A stretch of DNA of 64,000 nt from Rudanella paleaurantiibacter (lineage in GTDB: Bacteria; Bacteroidota; Bacteroidia; Cytophagales; Spirosomataceae): contig NZ_WELI01000007.1 of assembly GCF_009184635.1 (NCBI RefSeq), forward strand, positions 1 through 64,000. The letters are read 5' to 3'. The notes under the pieces are model-generated. The model ran no database searches. It saw only the letters and a list, made by a program, of their open reading frames with translations, and was not told the origin of the DNA. Of the stretch, positions 17,799-27,237 are shown piece after piece; position 1 is the first letter of the stretch, and each line of letters begins with the position of its first letter. The position numbers and the translations under genes are program-made.

Positions 17799-18662
17799 AT
17801 GAGCCAAACCAAAGTGTATATCAAAGACACTGTATTAATTATTGCGGGTATTTTCTCGGTAGCCATGGGCCTGAAAGGGTTCCTGCTGTCGAGTCATTTT
17901 ATTGATGGGGGCGTTACGGGAATCTCGATGCTCATTGCTAACCTGACGGGCTGGTCGCTCTCGGTTATGTTGCCCTTGTTTAACCTGCCGTTTCTCATTT
18001 TAGGATACTACCAGATTGGCCGGTCGTTTGCCATTAAAAGCGCCCTGGGGATTACCGGATTAGCCCTTTGTATTGCCGTGGTGCCATTTCCCGATGTGAC
18101 GCCCGACTTGCTGCTGACCGCCATTTTTGGGGGGGTGTTTATCGGCGCGGGAATCGGGTTGGCCATGCGGGGCGGGGCCGTACTCGATGGCACCGAGGCT
18201 GCGGCCCTGTTGTTGAGCCGCCGGTCGAGTCTGTTGCGCGTGGGGGATATTATTCTGGTAATCAACGTATTTATTTTCGGCGCGGCTGCGTTTAGCCTGG
18301 GCGTTGATGTGGCCTTATACTCTATGATTACCTATTTCGGGGCTTCTAAAGCGATTGATTTTCTGGTACACGGTATTGAGGAGCACACGGCCGTGCTGAT
18401 TGTTTCGGATCATGCCGAAACGGTGCGCCTGATGCTAACTGAAGAGCTCGGCAAGGGGGTAACGGTGCTGAAAGGGCAGAAGGGCTACGGTAAGCGCGGC
18501 CATCACCGCGAAGCTACCGATGTCCTGTATACGGTGGTGACCCGGCTGGAACTGAGCCGCCTGCGCGACGCCGTCGAACTCATCGACCCCAACGTGTTTA
18601 TGATTCAGCACGGAATCGACGATGCCCGCGGGGGATTGGTGAAAGGAAGGCCGCTGCATTAA
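17799..18662 (+). CDS. YitT-family membrane protein (DUF161/DUF2179)
   Basis: The 287-residue protein has five or six hydrophobic segments in the first 190 residues, with the family signature LSSHFIDGGVTGISML (about 31-46). A cytoplasmic C-terminal DUF2179 domain follows (about 205-275), containing GKGVTVLKGQKGYGK and MIQHGIDDARGG. The transported substrate of this family is not firmly known. The TAA stop (18660-18662) forms the outer end of the perfect hairpin that separates this gene from the convergent DUF1080 gene. Confidence 0.88.
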   Translation: MSQTKVYIKDTVLIIAGIFSVAMGLKGFLLSSHFIDGGVTGISMLIANLTGWSLSVMLPLFNLPFLILGYYQIGRSFAIKSALGITGLALCIAVVPFPDVTPDLLLTAIFGGVFIGAGIGLAMRGGAVLDGTEAAALLLSRRSSLLRVGDIILVINVFIFGAAAFSLGVDVALYSMITYFGASKAIDFLVHGIEEHTAVLIVSDHAETVRLMLTEELGKGVTVLKGQKGYGKRGHHREATDVLYTVVTRLELSRLRDAVELIDPNVFMIQHGIDDARGGLVKGRPLH

Positions 18663-18740
18663 TGAGTGATTGAGCGAATGAGTGATTGAGTGAAAAGTAC
18701 CCTACTTCGCTCAATCACTCATTCGCTCAATCACTCATTA
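18660..18740. repeat. perfect 31-bp inverted repeat joining two convergent stop codons
   Basis: Arms 18660-18690 and 18710-18740 are exact reverse complements. Each is built of ATGAGTGATTGAGCGA-type words repeated twice. The outer TAA of the left arm is the stop of the YitT gene, and the outer TTA of the right arm is the stop of the minus-strand DUF1080 gene. The hairpin probably also terminates transcription from both sides, although there is no long T-run. Confidence 0.92.
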
Positions 18741-19433
18741 CATTTCCTTTACCCGGATGTTACGATACCAAACGGTGTCGCCGTGGCCTTGCAGGGCAAT
18801 TTTGCCTTTGCCGTGCGGGTTGGCGTAGGGCATCTTGGCAAATTTGCTCTTGGCAACCATACCTTTCCAGGTGTCAGAGCCGTATTCGTACTCCACTACT
18901 TTTTTGCCATTGAGCCAGTGCTCTACGTGGTTGTTATTGACCAGAATCCGGCCTTTATTCCACTCGCCCGCGGGTTTCGAAACATTAAGGTCGCCGGGGG
19001 GGATCATGTCGTAGTTGGCGGCCGTTAGCTGATTGTTATTCAGCTTCATGAGCTTGCCGTCTTTGTCGCGCCACTCGTAGCCTTTATCGTCGATTACCTG
19101 ATACTCCGGCCCCGAAACGTAGGTCTGGTTATACTGGGCGTCTTCCAGAACTTTGTAAATAACCCCGCTATTGCCTTTGGGCTGCACTTTAAATTCAAAC
19201 TCCAGGTCGAAGTTTTCAAACTCTTTGTCCGACACCAGGTCGCCCTGCTTGCCATCGGTGGTGAGGGCACCGCTTTCGACCTTCCAGCCATTGGTGTCGG
19301 TTTTGAGGTACCGATGCCAGCCCGTGGTGGTTTTACCGTCGAAGAGCGAGGTCCACTTGGTTTTTTTGGGGGGTGGGGTGGCTGCTGTCAACGTGGCAGC
19401 CAACAGACCCAGCATAAAAAGGGAACGTTTCAT
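18738..19433 (-). CDS. secreted DUF1080 (3-keto-disaccharide hydrolase-like) protein
   Basis: The 231-residue protein has a signal peptide (1-18) followed by one DUF1080 domain: WTSLFDGKTTTGWHRY, FENFDLEFEFKVQPKGNSGV, a GPEYQVIDDKG segment and WNKGRILVNNNHVEHWLNG. The fold is a concanavalin-like jelly roll. Characterised relatives hydrolyse 3-keto-glycosides in the periplasm, but the substrate of this copy is unknown. It is a single gene. Confidence 0.88.
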   Translation of the reverse strand: MKRSLFMLGLLAATLTAATPPPKKTKWTSLFDGKTTTGWHRYLKTDTNGWKVESGALTTDGKQGDLVSDKEFENFDLEFEFKVQPKGNSGVIYKVLEDAQYNQTYVSGPEYQVIDDKGYEWRDKDGKLMKLNNNQLTAANYDMIPPGDLNVSKPAGEWNKGRILVNNNHVEHWLNGKKVVEYEYGSDTWKGMVAKSKFAKMPYANPHGKGKIALQGHGDTVWYRNIRVKEM

Positions 19434-19576
19434 AGAGTCAGTAAGCTAAGATATCTTCTCTGCAACCGAGGTGGTCGGGGGCAGCTTCTTTTCTTACTAA
19501 AAGCCCCGAATCGGCGGAATTACTGCTGTAAAGTTTATACAAGCCCCGATTGTGCGCCAATGTGTCTGAGGATGAA

Positions 19577-20269
19577 TCAGCTCAGCACCTCGCGCAGTAC
19601 CGGCAGCGACTTGATTTCGCCCAGCGAGTCGACGTGAATTCGGTAGTAGGCCACCACCGCGTCGAGCAGTTCGTTGCGCGCGGTTCGGCTGAGGGGAGCG
19701 GGCGTGCCGTAGGGGTACCTAATGAGCCCATTCAGGGCCAATTCGGTCTCACTGTCGGGTAAAAACGGGTACGAATGTTCGCGCAGCTGATTTTCGAACT
19801 CGCGGGCTCCCTCGGGGCTGAAACCCAGAAACGACGTGAGTTTCAGCAAAAAGGCAAGGTGAAAGTTCTCGTAATGCGCCTGAGCCTCCTCCAGAAACAG
19901 CACCGACTCGACTAGAAATCGAAATAGTACCGGGCTCCCCGTTTCTTCTTTCAGGGTTTTGGTGAGCATCTCGGTCACAAAAAGCCCCATACTTGTTTTG
20001 GCCACTTCGAACGGCAGGCTCTGAAAAGGGTAGCTTGTTTTTACCTCCGAAAGCCGGTGTAAATCCCGGTCCTCCTTGTAATACACCACCATGTCGAGCA
20101 ACGTGAGCGGCTGGAACAAGGCAATTTTGTTGTTCTTATTTTTGGCCGAGCGTACGCCGTTGACTAAGTAGCTTTGCAGCCCAAAATCTTCCGTGTACAC
20201 TCGGGCAATGATGGAAGTTTCCCGGTATCGAATATAGTTGAGCGCTACTCCTTTGGTCTTCTGTAACAT
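19577..20269 (-). CDS. recO: DNA repair protein RecO
   Basis: The 230-residue protein helps RecR load RecA onto SSB-coated single-stranded DNA. The N-terminal OB-fold MLQKTKGVALNYIRYRETS...ARVYTEDFG and the helical part with VTEMLTKTLKEETGSP and LAFLLKLTSFLGFSP are typical of Bacteroidota RecO. As in other Bacteroidota copies, no zinc-finger Cys cluster is present. The length is normal. It lies alone, 143 bp from DUF1080. Confidence 0.92.
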   Translation of the reverse strand: MLQKTKGVALNYIRYRETSIIARVYTEDFGLQSYLVNGVRSAKNKNNKIALFQPLTLLDMVVYYKEDRDLHRLSEVKTSYPFQSLPFEVAKTSMGLFVTEMLTKTLKEETGSPVLFRFLVESVLFLEEAQAHYENFHLAFLLKLTSFLGFSPEGAREFENQLREHSYPFLPDSETELALNGLIRYPYGTPAPLSRTARNELLDAVVAYYRIHVDSLGEIKSLPVLREVLS

Positions 20270-20450
20270 ACGGGTAAATCGGCGAGTGAGGGCTTGTGGC
20301 TGGCTCTAAAGGTAGAAACAAGCGCTCGATAAGTTTGCTTTTTTAATGCGTGAGTGTACGTAGGAAAAGTGTAGTATTGAAATTATATACATGTCAGGAT
20401 TTTCATGAAAAGGCTATCCTGAACCCTCTTTATCATTAACACAAATCGGT

Positions 20451-23186
20451 ATGAAAAAATCTACGCGTTTATTTCGTTTTCTTGCCTTACTACTGATGCT
20501 CATGGCCCCTCTGTTTGCCGAGGCTCAGGTGCGTACCCGTCGGTTGGCGGCTGGTAGCGATCTGCGTTCGCAGGGGCTCATGGGCAATCGGCAGTTAGTA
20601 CCTACCCTCAGCTTGCCTGCGGTTGATGCCGCCCCGCTGCTGGCCGAAGACGCCCGCGACGACAAAGCTGGCCGACCGATGCGATTTGGGGTGCCTCGTT
20701 TGGTGGATGTAGATATTCTGGGAACGGCATCCAAAGCCAATATGGCCGGTTTTCGGGTGTATCAGTACCGGATTGATGCCGCCGGGGCTTTGTCGATCAA
20801 TCTTATTTTCAGTCGCTTGCAGTTGAAGCCCGGTGCCCGAATGTACCTCTACAACGGTGACGGTTCCATGCTGATTGGGCCTATTACCGACGCCCAGAAC
20901 ACCGGCAACCGCGAGTACTGGACCGATGTGCTACAAGGCTCCAACCTGACTATTGAGGTGCAGGAACCCCTTGCGGGCGAGGGCGCCAGTCAGGTACACC
21001 TACGCTCGGTGGTGCATGGGTACAAAGCCGTTTCGAAACTGTTCGGGCAGGCGGGCAGCTGCCATCCCAACATGGCCTGCTACCCCGACTACCAGCCGCA
21101 GGGCGATGGGGTGGCAATGATTCTGTTGGCCGATGGCTCGCGGTTATGCACGGGGTCGATGCTCAATTCGATGCGGCAGTCGTTTCGGTCATTTTTTCAG
21201 TCGGCGTTCCATTGTGCCGACCTAGACGATACTGGCGTGCTGGAAGACTACGAACTGAACGACGTGCAGAACTGGCTCGTGCGGTTCAACTACCAAAGCC
21301 CCACCTGTTCGCCTTCGCAGGAAGACCTTGACGTGATTACGCTGAACGGCACTACGTTCCGGGCGGGCTACCCGAACAGTGATGTGCTGCTGGTTGAGCT
21401 GACGCAGCAGATTCCGGCCGAGGTAAACACAACCTACAACGGTTGGAACCGGGGGGCGGCTACCACGAGCAATAATTTCGGGATTCACCACCCGCGCGGA
21501 GACGTCAAGAAAATATCGTTTACCAATGCCGACACACAGGTTAGTGGCTATGGAGGATTCGGTGGAGATACCCACGTAATTGCTTTCTGGGGTGGTTTGG
21601 GAACCACCGATCCAGGCTCGTCGGGCTCGCCCCTGTTCGATGGCAACCGGCGCGTTGTGGGCCAGTTGCACGGTGGACCGTCGTTTTGTGGCGCTACCGG
21701 ATTCAGCCTGCGCGATTACTACGGCCGCTTCTTTACGTCGTGGACGGGGGGCGGTTCGCCCGCAACCCGCCTGAGCGACTGGCTCGACCCTGACAACACA
21801 ACTAATCTGACTACCGACGGAGTGAAACCGTTGGTCAGCGGCCCGGCGGCTTTGTCGTCAGTGGGGACGTTTGCCCTCAATACCCTCAATGCCTCGGTGG
21901 TGTCGTGGTCGGTGACGGGCGCGGCCGGGGCGGTGTCGCCCATGTCGGGCGCAGGCAATAGCGCCAGCCTGACCCCCCTGACCTCGGCTTCGTCGCTGAC
22001 GCTCACGTTTAGTGTCAGCGATGGGCAGGGATACCCTATCCGGTTTACAAAAGTGTTCGATACGGCCGTGACGCCCCCGCCTGCCAACACGGCGCTCACA
22101 TTGCTGACGCCCTCGTACGATTGCGCTACGGGGACAATTACCTTCAACACAAGCGGGGGGGATGGCTCGCCCATCACCTACTCGGCCGTGGGGGTGCAAC
22201 GGGCCTCGGCCAACAGCAACACGGGCACAGTGGAAGCGGGCCTGCGCGCCGACCCTAAGCCGCTCCTGATTACCGCGACCCAAAGCGGAACAACCGTGAG
22301 CCTGTCTTTTGATTTTGGGCAGTACTGCACCAGTCCGGGTAGTGTGACTACCACGCCACCGCCATCGGGTTCGGCCCTCGCGTTGCTGCCCCCCACCTAC
22401 AATTGCGGCACCGGAGCCATTACCTTCAACACGAGCGGGGGCGACGGTTCGCCCATTACCTACTCGGCCGTGGGGGTACAACGGGCCTCGGCCACCAGCA
22501 ACACGGGCATTGTTGAAGCGGGCCTCCGCGCCGACCCTAAGCCACTGTTCATCACAGCTACCCAAAACGGGGTCACGGTGAGCGTATCTTTTGATTTTGG
22601 GCAGTACTGTGCCAGTCCGGGTAGTGTGACTACCACGCCACCACCTTCGGGCTCGGCCCTCGCGTTGCTGCCACCCACCTACAATTGTGGCACGGGAGCC
22701 ATCACTTTCAACACGGCTGGTGGCGACGGCTCGCCCATTACCTACTCGGCCGTTGGCGTACGGCGAACCTCGCCCACGAGTGCTACCGGCACGGTGGAGG
22801 AAGGTCTGCGGGCTGACCCCAAGCCGCTGGTGATCTCAGCTACGCAAAGTGGTGTCACCACCAGCATCACCTTCAACTTCGGTGCGTTCTGCGCGGGTAG
22901 CGCCCGCATGGCCTCAACCGAGCTGGCTAACTCCCTAAATGTGGAGGTCTTGGGCAACCCCACACCGAGCGAGTGGGTGAGCCTGCGGGTGAGCGGTCTT
23001 GGTAGCGCCAGTTTGCAGGTGCAAACGGTTGATGCGACGGGCCGCCCGGTAGCCGATGGTGCGTGGACGGTGGGAGGCACAACGGCTACGGTGGCAGTTA
23101 AGTTGGGCCGCATGCCGGGCGCGTATCTGTTGCGGGTACAATCGGGCAGCGCGGTGAAAACAGTGCGCGTTGTGAAGAATGAATAA
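20451..23186 (+). CDS. T9SS-secreted trypsin-like (lysyl endopeptidase-type) protease with three repeats
   Basis: The 911-residue protein has a signal peptide (1-25). An S1-type protease domain follows with His253 (QSAFHCAD), Asp near 311 (NSDVLLVEL) and Ser391 (PGSSGSPLFDG). It resembles Achromobacter lysyl endopeptidase, including paired cysteines (SCHPNMACYPDY). Three repeats of about 94 residues follow (from about 545), each with YNCGTGAITFNTSGGDGSP and GLRADPKP and separated by TTTPPPSGS linkers. The last 88 residues form a T9SS type A sorting domain (EVLGNPTP...YLLRVQSG...KTVRVVK). The last 430 bp are almost identical to those of the paralogue ending at 27047. It is expected to be exported and cleaved at the cell surface. 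Confidence 0.88.
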   Translation: MKKSTRLFRFLALLLMLMAPLFAEAQVRTRRLAAGSDLRSQGLMGNRQLVPTLSLPAVDAAPLLAEDARDDKAGRPMRFGVPRLVDVDILGTASKANMAGFRVYQYRIDAAGALSINLIFSRLQLKPGARMYLYNGDGSMLIGPITDAQNTGNREYWTDVLQGSNLTIEVQEPLAGEGASQVHLRSVVHGYKAVSKLFGQAGSCHPNMACYPDYQPQGDGVAMILLADGSRLCTGSMLNSMRQSFRSFFQSAFHCADLDDTGVLEDYELNDVQNWLVRFNYQSPTCSPSQEDLDVITLNGTTFRAGYPNSDVLLVELTQQIPAEVNTTYNGWNRGAATTSNNFGIHHPRGDVKKISFTNADTQVSGYGGFGGDTHVIAFWGGLGTTDPGSSGSPLFDGNRRVVGQLHGGPSFCGATGFSLRDYYGRFFTSWTGGGSPATRLSDWLDPDNTTNLTTDGVKPLVSGPAALSSVGTFALNTLNASVVSWSVTGAAGAVSPMSGAGNSASLTPLTSASSLTLTFSVSDGQGYPIRFTKVFDTAVTPPPANTALTLLTPSYDCATGTITFNTSGGDGSPITYSAVGVQRASANSNTGTVEAGLRADPKPLLITATQSGTTVSLSFDFGQYCTSPGSVTTTPPPSGSALALLPPTYNCGTGAITFNTSGGDGSPITYSAVGVQRASATSNTGIVEAGLRADPKPLFITATQNGVTVSVSFDFGQYCASPGSVTTTPPPSGSALALLPPTYNCGTGAITFNTAGGDGSPITYSAVGVRRTSPTSATGTVEEGLRADPKPLVISATQSGVTTSITFNFGAFCAGSARMASTELANSLNVEVLGNPTPSEWVSLRVSGLGSASLQVQTVDATGRPVADGAWTVGGTTATVAVKLGRMPGAYLLRVQSGSAVKTVRVVKNE

Positions 23187-23201
23187 GATTTTTCCAAGAT
23201 A

Positions 23202-23248
23202 AGACTTGTTGGGGCACTGATAATCTTTATCAATGTCCCAACAAGTCT
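23202..23248 (+). terminator. terminator after the first protease gene
   Basis: A 21-bp stem with two mismatches (23202-23222 with 23228-23248) and a five-base loop lies 15 bp after the stop. The bases beyond it are AT-rich but there is no compact T-run. Confidence 0.7.
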
Positions 23249-23444
23249 ATATAATCAATACGCTTTTTCAGTACATGAAGTATTGAATTTGTATACACAA
23301 TAGTGAATATACGTCATAAGTAGATCAAGATTAAAATTAGGTTTAATTATAAAAATAAAAAGAAAGTGTAGTGTAATTCGTATTGATAAATGGGCTTATT
23401 TGGGGATTGTTTTTACACCTATTAACAAACACAATTCCTTCTTT

Positions 23445-26400
23445 ATGATGTTAAAACTACGCTCGCTTACCCTATTGCTGTCAGTAGCAATAGGGTTGCT
23501 ACTTACTCTGAGGGCGCAGGCACAGGTCTTTACCCGAAAACTCGATCCGGCTGATCCAAGTATGTCACGCATTGCCCGGTTGCCGGCCGGTGGTGTACCC
23601 TCGTTTGAAGCGGGAGCTGTCGACGTTGCCCGACTCAAGGCAGAGGATGAAATAGATCAGAAAGCCGGTAAACCCTTACGTATTGCCGTGGTTCAGCCTG
23701 CTTCGGTTAATGTATTACAGGCGGGGAAAGCCGTTATTGCCGATGGTGAGCGGGTCACCTATTACGAACTCCGCTCGCCCGGTGCCCTCGGTATTGGTGC
23801 TGATTTTGATAAGTTGCGGCTGGCTGAAGGAACCCAGATTTATCTGTACAATGCTGCTCGTACCACACTGGTTGGTCCCATTACCCGTACCGAAAATACG
23901 ACCGATAACCATTACGTGTCGGATCGGCTCATGGGTGATCGGCTCATGATTGAGGTGCGTGAGCCGCTCAAGGCCGGACCGAGCGAAATTAGCCTCGCGG
24001 GCATCATTCACGAATACAACATCCCGTTTGGCCCATACGGCAACATCCGGTCGGCATTGGCCTGCCACAACAATATGGCCTGTGCACCTTCTTACCAATA
24101 TGAAGGGGATGCCGTTGCCCAGATTTTCATGCTCTACAATGGTAGTGGCTTTCTGTGTTCGGGGGCCATGCTCAACGATGCGCAGCAGTCGTTTCGGTCG
24201 TATTTCCTGACGGCTTTCCACTGTATCGACTTCACGGGTGATCTACAGTTACAGACTGCCGAAAAAGCATCGACAGCCAACTGGTCTTTCTTCTTCAAGT
24301 ACCAGAGCGCAACCTGTACCCCCAATATGGACGATAACATTTACGTCACAATTAATGGGGCTACGTTCCGGGCTGGTTCGGCTAATACCGATATGACCCT
24401 GCTGGAACTGAACCGGCAACTGCCGCTCAACCAGGAGATTCCGTTTTTGGGTTGGGATCGGCGGACGACCAACTACATTGGCACCTTCGGAATTCATCAC
24501 CCCAATGGCAGTGTCAAGAAAATTTCGTTTGCTGATGGGGCTACGTTTTATAACGGCTGGAACGGAACCTTCCCGGAGTCACACTACGAAACGGTTTTTA
24601 CCAACGGTACTATGGAAGGAGGCTCCTCGGGCTCGCCGTTGTTCAACAGCGATCGCCGGGTTATCGGGCAGTTGCATGGCGGGGCCAGCGGTTGTGCACC
24701 CATTCGGATGCTGTACGGGCGTTTTGATTTGTCGTGGTTCGGTAATGGTACCGATGATACGCGCCTGAATAACTGGCTCGACCCCACGCGCACAGGAGCT
24801 ACCGTAACCAATGCGGTTACGCCACGGCTTACCGGCCCCGGTAGCTTTACGGGCTCGGCTACGTATGCTGTCAATGCCAATAGCGCTCTGACCACCTGGA
24901 CGGTATTGGGTGGTGATGGTATTGTGTCGCCGACGTCAGGCTCAGGCAATCGGGCCGAACTGACCGGCTTGACGAGCGGTTCGTCGTTGACCATCGTATT
25001 CAGCGTAAATGCCGGGCAGTCGTACCCAATTACGTTCCGTCAGACGTTCAACGTGGGTAGCCCCACGGCCAACCGGCCACCGGTACCTCCGGCGGGCGGT
25101 ATCGAAAACCAGCGGATTCCGCTCAACACACGCTATGATTTTGAGTTACCCAAGTTTTCAGACCCTGATGGCGATGCCCTGACTTACTCGGCGGAGGGCT
25201 TGCCGGAGGGTATCGTGTTCAATAACGACGAAACCGGTACCTACCTGTTTGGTGCCCCATCGGTGCCGGGAGTGAATACCGTGGTCATTACGGCTACTGA
25301 TCCCGGTGGCTTGACCGCTTCCACGGCCTTCTCATTGACGATTCTGGCGAACCGGGCCCCCACGCGTGTGGGAGCGGTAGTGAGTGGTACAGCGGCCGTA
25401 GGCATTGTGAGCACCTTTGCCCTCACAAGCCTCATCAGCGATCCCGATGGGTTCCCAATGTCGTACACAGTCACGGGAACTTACCCGCCGGGGATGGCTC
25501 GGGTAGGCAATAACATTACTGGTCGGCCAACCGCCGTAGGTAGTTATACGCTCTCGGTTGTTGGTGTAGATGAGGGCGGTTTGTCAAACTCAACTACGTT
25601 TATTATCAACGTATTGAGTGTGCCTAACCGGCCGCCGGTACCATTAGGGCCGAGCCTTACAGCGTCGCTGATTACGGGGATCAACTATCGCTTAACATTA
25701 GGGGGTATCTTCACCGATCCTGAAGGTGCTACGGTAACGTACGGTGCCATCGGCATGCCTGCGGCTTACACGCTTGTCAACACACCAGAGCCAGCTATTT
25801 TATGCCGTGCCGATGTGCCGAGTATAGTGTCGTTTACGCTGACGGGCACGGACCCTCAGGGTGGTGTCGGGCGGACTAACCTGTCGATTGTTTTCCAGAA
25901 CCCGGCAGCCTCATCGGCCTTGCAGGTACTGCAACCAACATACGACTGCAATACCGGAGCCATCGTGTTCAGAACATCGGGTGGCAATGGTACGCCGATC
26001 ACGTTCTCGGCTGTTGGTGTACAGCGGGCTTCGGCTACCAGTACGTCGGGTACGGTAGAGGCAGGCTTGCGTGCCGATCCTAAACCGATTGTGATTACGG
26101 CTACGCAGAGTGGTTCTATAACCGCCACCTACACCTTCGATTTCGGAGCGTATTGTCAGGGTATTGCCCCAATTTTACCCCCCGACCCCACACCGCCTGC
26201 CCCAACGGGAGCCTTGACCATGCAGCAGCCTACGTACAACTGTAACACGGGCGTGATTGTATTCAACACCAGCGGTGGCGACGGGTCGCCGATTACGTTC
26301 CAGGCAATCGGGGTACAGCGTACGTCACCCACAAGCACAACGGGTACGCTGGAGCCCGGTCTCCGCGCCGACCCCAAACCGATTGTGATTACGGCTACGC

Positions 26401-27047
26401 AGAGTGGAGTTTCGGTAAGTGTAACCTTTAATTTGGTGGGTTATTGCAACGGTACGGTTCCGCCATCGGTACCACCGGCAACGCCCCCCACCTCGCCAAC
26501 TACCAGCCCTGGCAGTGCCTTGTCGCTCACCACCCCGACCTACAACTGTGCAACGGGTGTGATTGTGTTCAACACGGCTGGTGGCGACGGTACACCGATC
26601 ACGTATTCGGCCGTGGGCGTACGGCGAACCTCGCCCACGAGTGCTACCGGCACGGTGGAGGAGGGTCTGCGGGCTGATCCCAAGCCGCTGGTGATCTCAG
26701 CTACGCAAAGTGGCGTCACCACCAGCATCACCTTCAACTTCGGTGCGTTCTGCGCGGGTAGCGCCCGCATGGCCTCAACCGAGCTGGCTAACTCCCTAAA
26801 TGTGGAGGTCTTGGGCAACCCCACACCGAGCGAGTGGGTGAGCCTGCGGGTGAGCGGTCTTGGTAGCGCCAGCTTACAGGTGCAAACGGTTGATGCGACA
26901 GGCCGCCCGATAGCCGATGGTGCTTGGACGGTGGGAGGCACAACGGCTACGGTGGCAGTTAAGTTGGGCCGCATGCCGGGTGCGTATCTGCTGCGGGTAC
27001 AATCGGGCAGCGCGGTGAAAACGGTACGCGTTGTGAAGAGTGAATAA
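23445..27047 (+). CDS. T9SS-secreted trypsin-like protease with Ig-like domains and repeats
   Basis: The 1200-residue protein is a paralogue of the preceding gene. A signal peptide (MMLKLRSLTLLLSVAIGLLL) leads into a protease domain with His near 258 (LTAFHCID), Asp near 316 (TDMTLLELN) and Ser near 393 (GGSSGSPLFN). Three putative Ig/cadherin-like domains follow (about 540-820, each with NRPPVP or NRAPT and SDPDGDALTY-type motifs), absent from the sister gene. Then come three Cys-containing repeats with GLRADPKP and a T9SS type A sorting domain. The start at 23445 is chosen because the upstream 23400 start destroys the signal peptide. The 258 bp upstream are AT-rich and share short words with the region upstream of the sister gene. 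Confidence 0.88.
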   Translation: MMLKLRSLTLLLSVAIGLLLTLRAQAQVFTRKLDPADPSMSRIARLPAGGVPSFEAGAVDVARLKAEDEIDQKAGKPLRIAVVQPASVNVLQAGKAVIADGERVTYYELRSPGALGIGADFDKLRLAEGTQIYLYNAARTTLVGPITRTENTTDNHYVSDRLMGDRLMIEVREPLKAGPSEISLAGIIHEYNIPFGPYGNIRSALACHNNMACAPSYQYEGDAVAQIFMLYNGSGFLCSGAMLNDAQQSFRSYFLTAFHCIDFTGDLQLQTAEKASTANWSFFFKYQSATCTPNMDDNIYVTINGATFRAGSANTDMTLLELNRQLPLNQEIPFLGWDRRTTNYIGTFGIHHPNGSVKKISFADGATFYNGWNGTFPESHYETVFTNGTMEGGSSGSPLFNSDRRVIGQLHGGASGCAPIRMLYGRFDLSWFGNGTDDTRLNNWLDPTRTGATVTNAVTPRLTGPGSFTGSATYAVNANSALTTWTVLGGDGIVSPTSGSGNRAELTGLTSGSSLTIVFSVNAGQSYPITFRQTFNVGSPTANRPPVPPAGGIENQRIPLNTRYDFELPKFSDPDGDALTYSAEGLPEGIVFNNDETGTYLFGAPSVPGVNTVVITATDPGGLTASTAFSLTILANRAPTRVGAVVSGTAAVGIVSTFALTSLISDPDGFPMSYTVTGTYPPGMARVGNNITGRPTAVGSYTLSVVGVDEGGLSNSTTFIINVLSVPNRPPVPLGPSLTASLITGINYRLTLGGIFTDPEGATVTYGAIGMPAAYTLVNTPEPAILCRADVPSIVSFTLTGTDPQGGVGRTNLSIVFQNPAASSALQVLQPTYDCNTGAIVFRTSGGNGTPITFSAVGVQRASATSTSGTVEAGLRADPKPIVITATQSGSITATYTFDFGAYCQGIAPILPPDPTPPAPTGALTMQQPTYNCNTGVIVFNTSGGDGSPITFQAIGVQRTSPTSTTGTLEPGLRADPKPIVITATQSGVSVSVTFNLVGYCNGTVPPSVPPATPPTSPTTSPGSALSLTTPTYNCATGVIVFNTAGGDGTPITYSAVGVRRTSPTSATGTVEEGLRADPKPLVISATQSGVTTSITFNFGAFCAGSARMASTELANSLNVEVLGNPTPSEWVSLRVSGLGSASLQVQTVDATGRPIADGAWTVGGTTATVAVKLGRMPGAYLLRVQSGSAVKTVRVVKSE

Positions 27048-27101
27048 AAACGAGTTTAGGGTTTTTAGTTTCTGAAAGCACTGAGCTGAAACCATAAATT
27101 C

Positions 27102-27133
27102 AAAAAGGGGCACCCGGCCGGGTGCCCCTTTTT
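27102..27133 (+). terminator. intrinsic terminator after the second protease gene
   Basis: A perfect 16-bp stem (27102-27117 with 27118-27133) contains GGGGCACCCGG and ends in TTTTT. The A-run on the other arm could let it work in both directions. Confidence 0.92.
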
Positions 27134-27237
27134 GGTTAGAAACGGCCCGGCGAATGGATTTTGTCTGCTGACTGTCATTAGATTCGGCAGGATTTCGGAT
27201 TATATCAATACCAGTTTTATGCCTTTATCATCCCATT

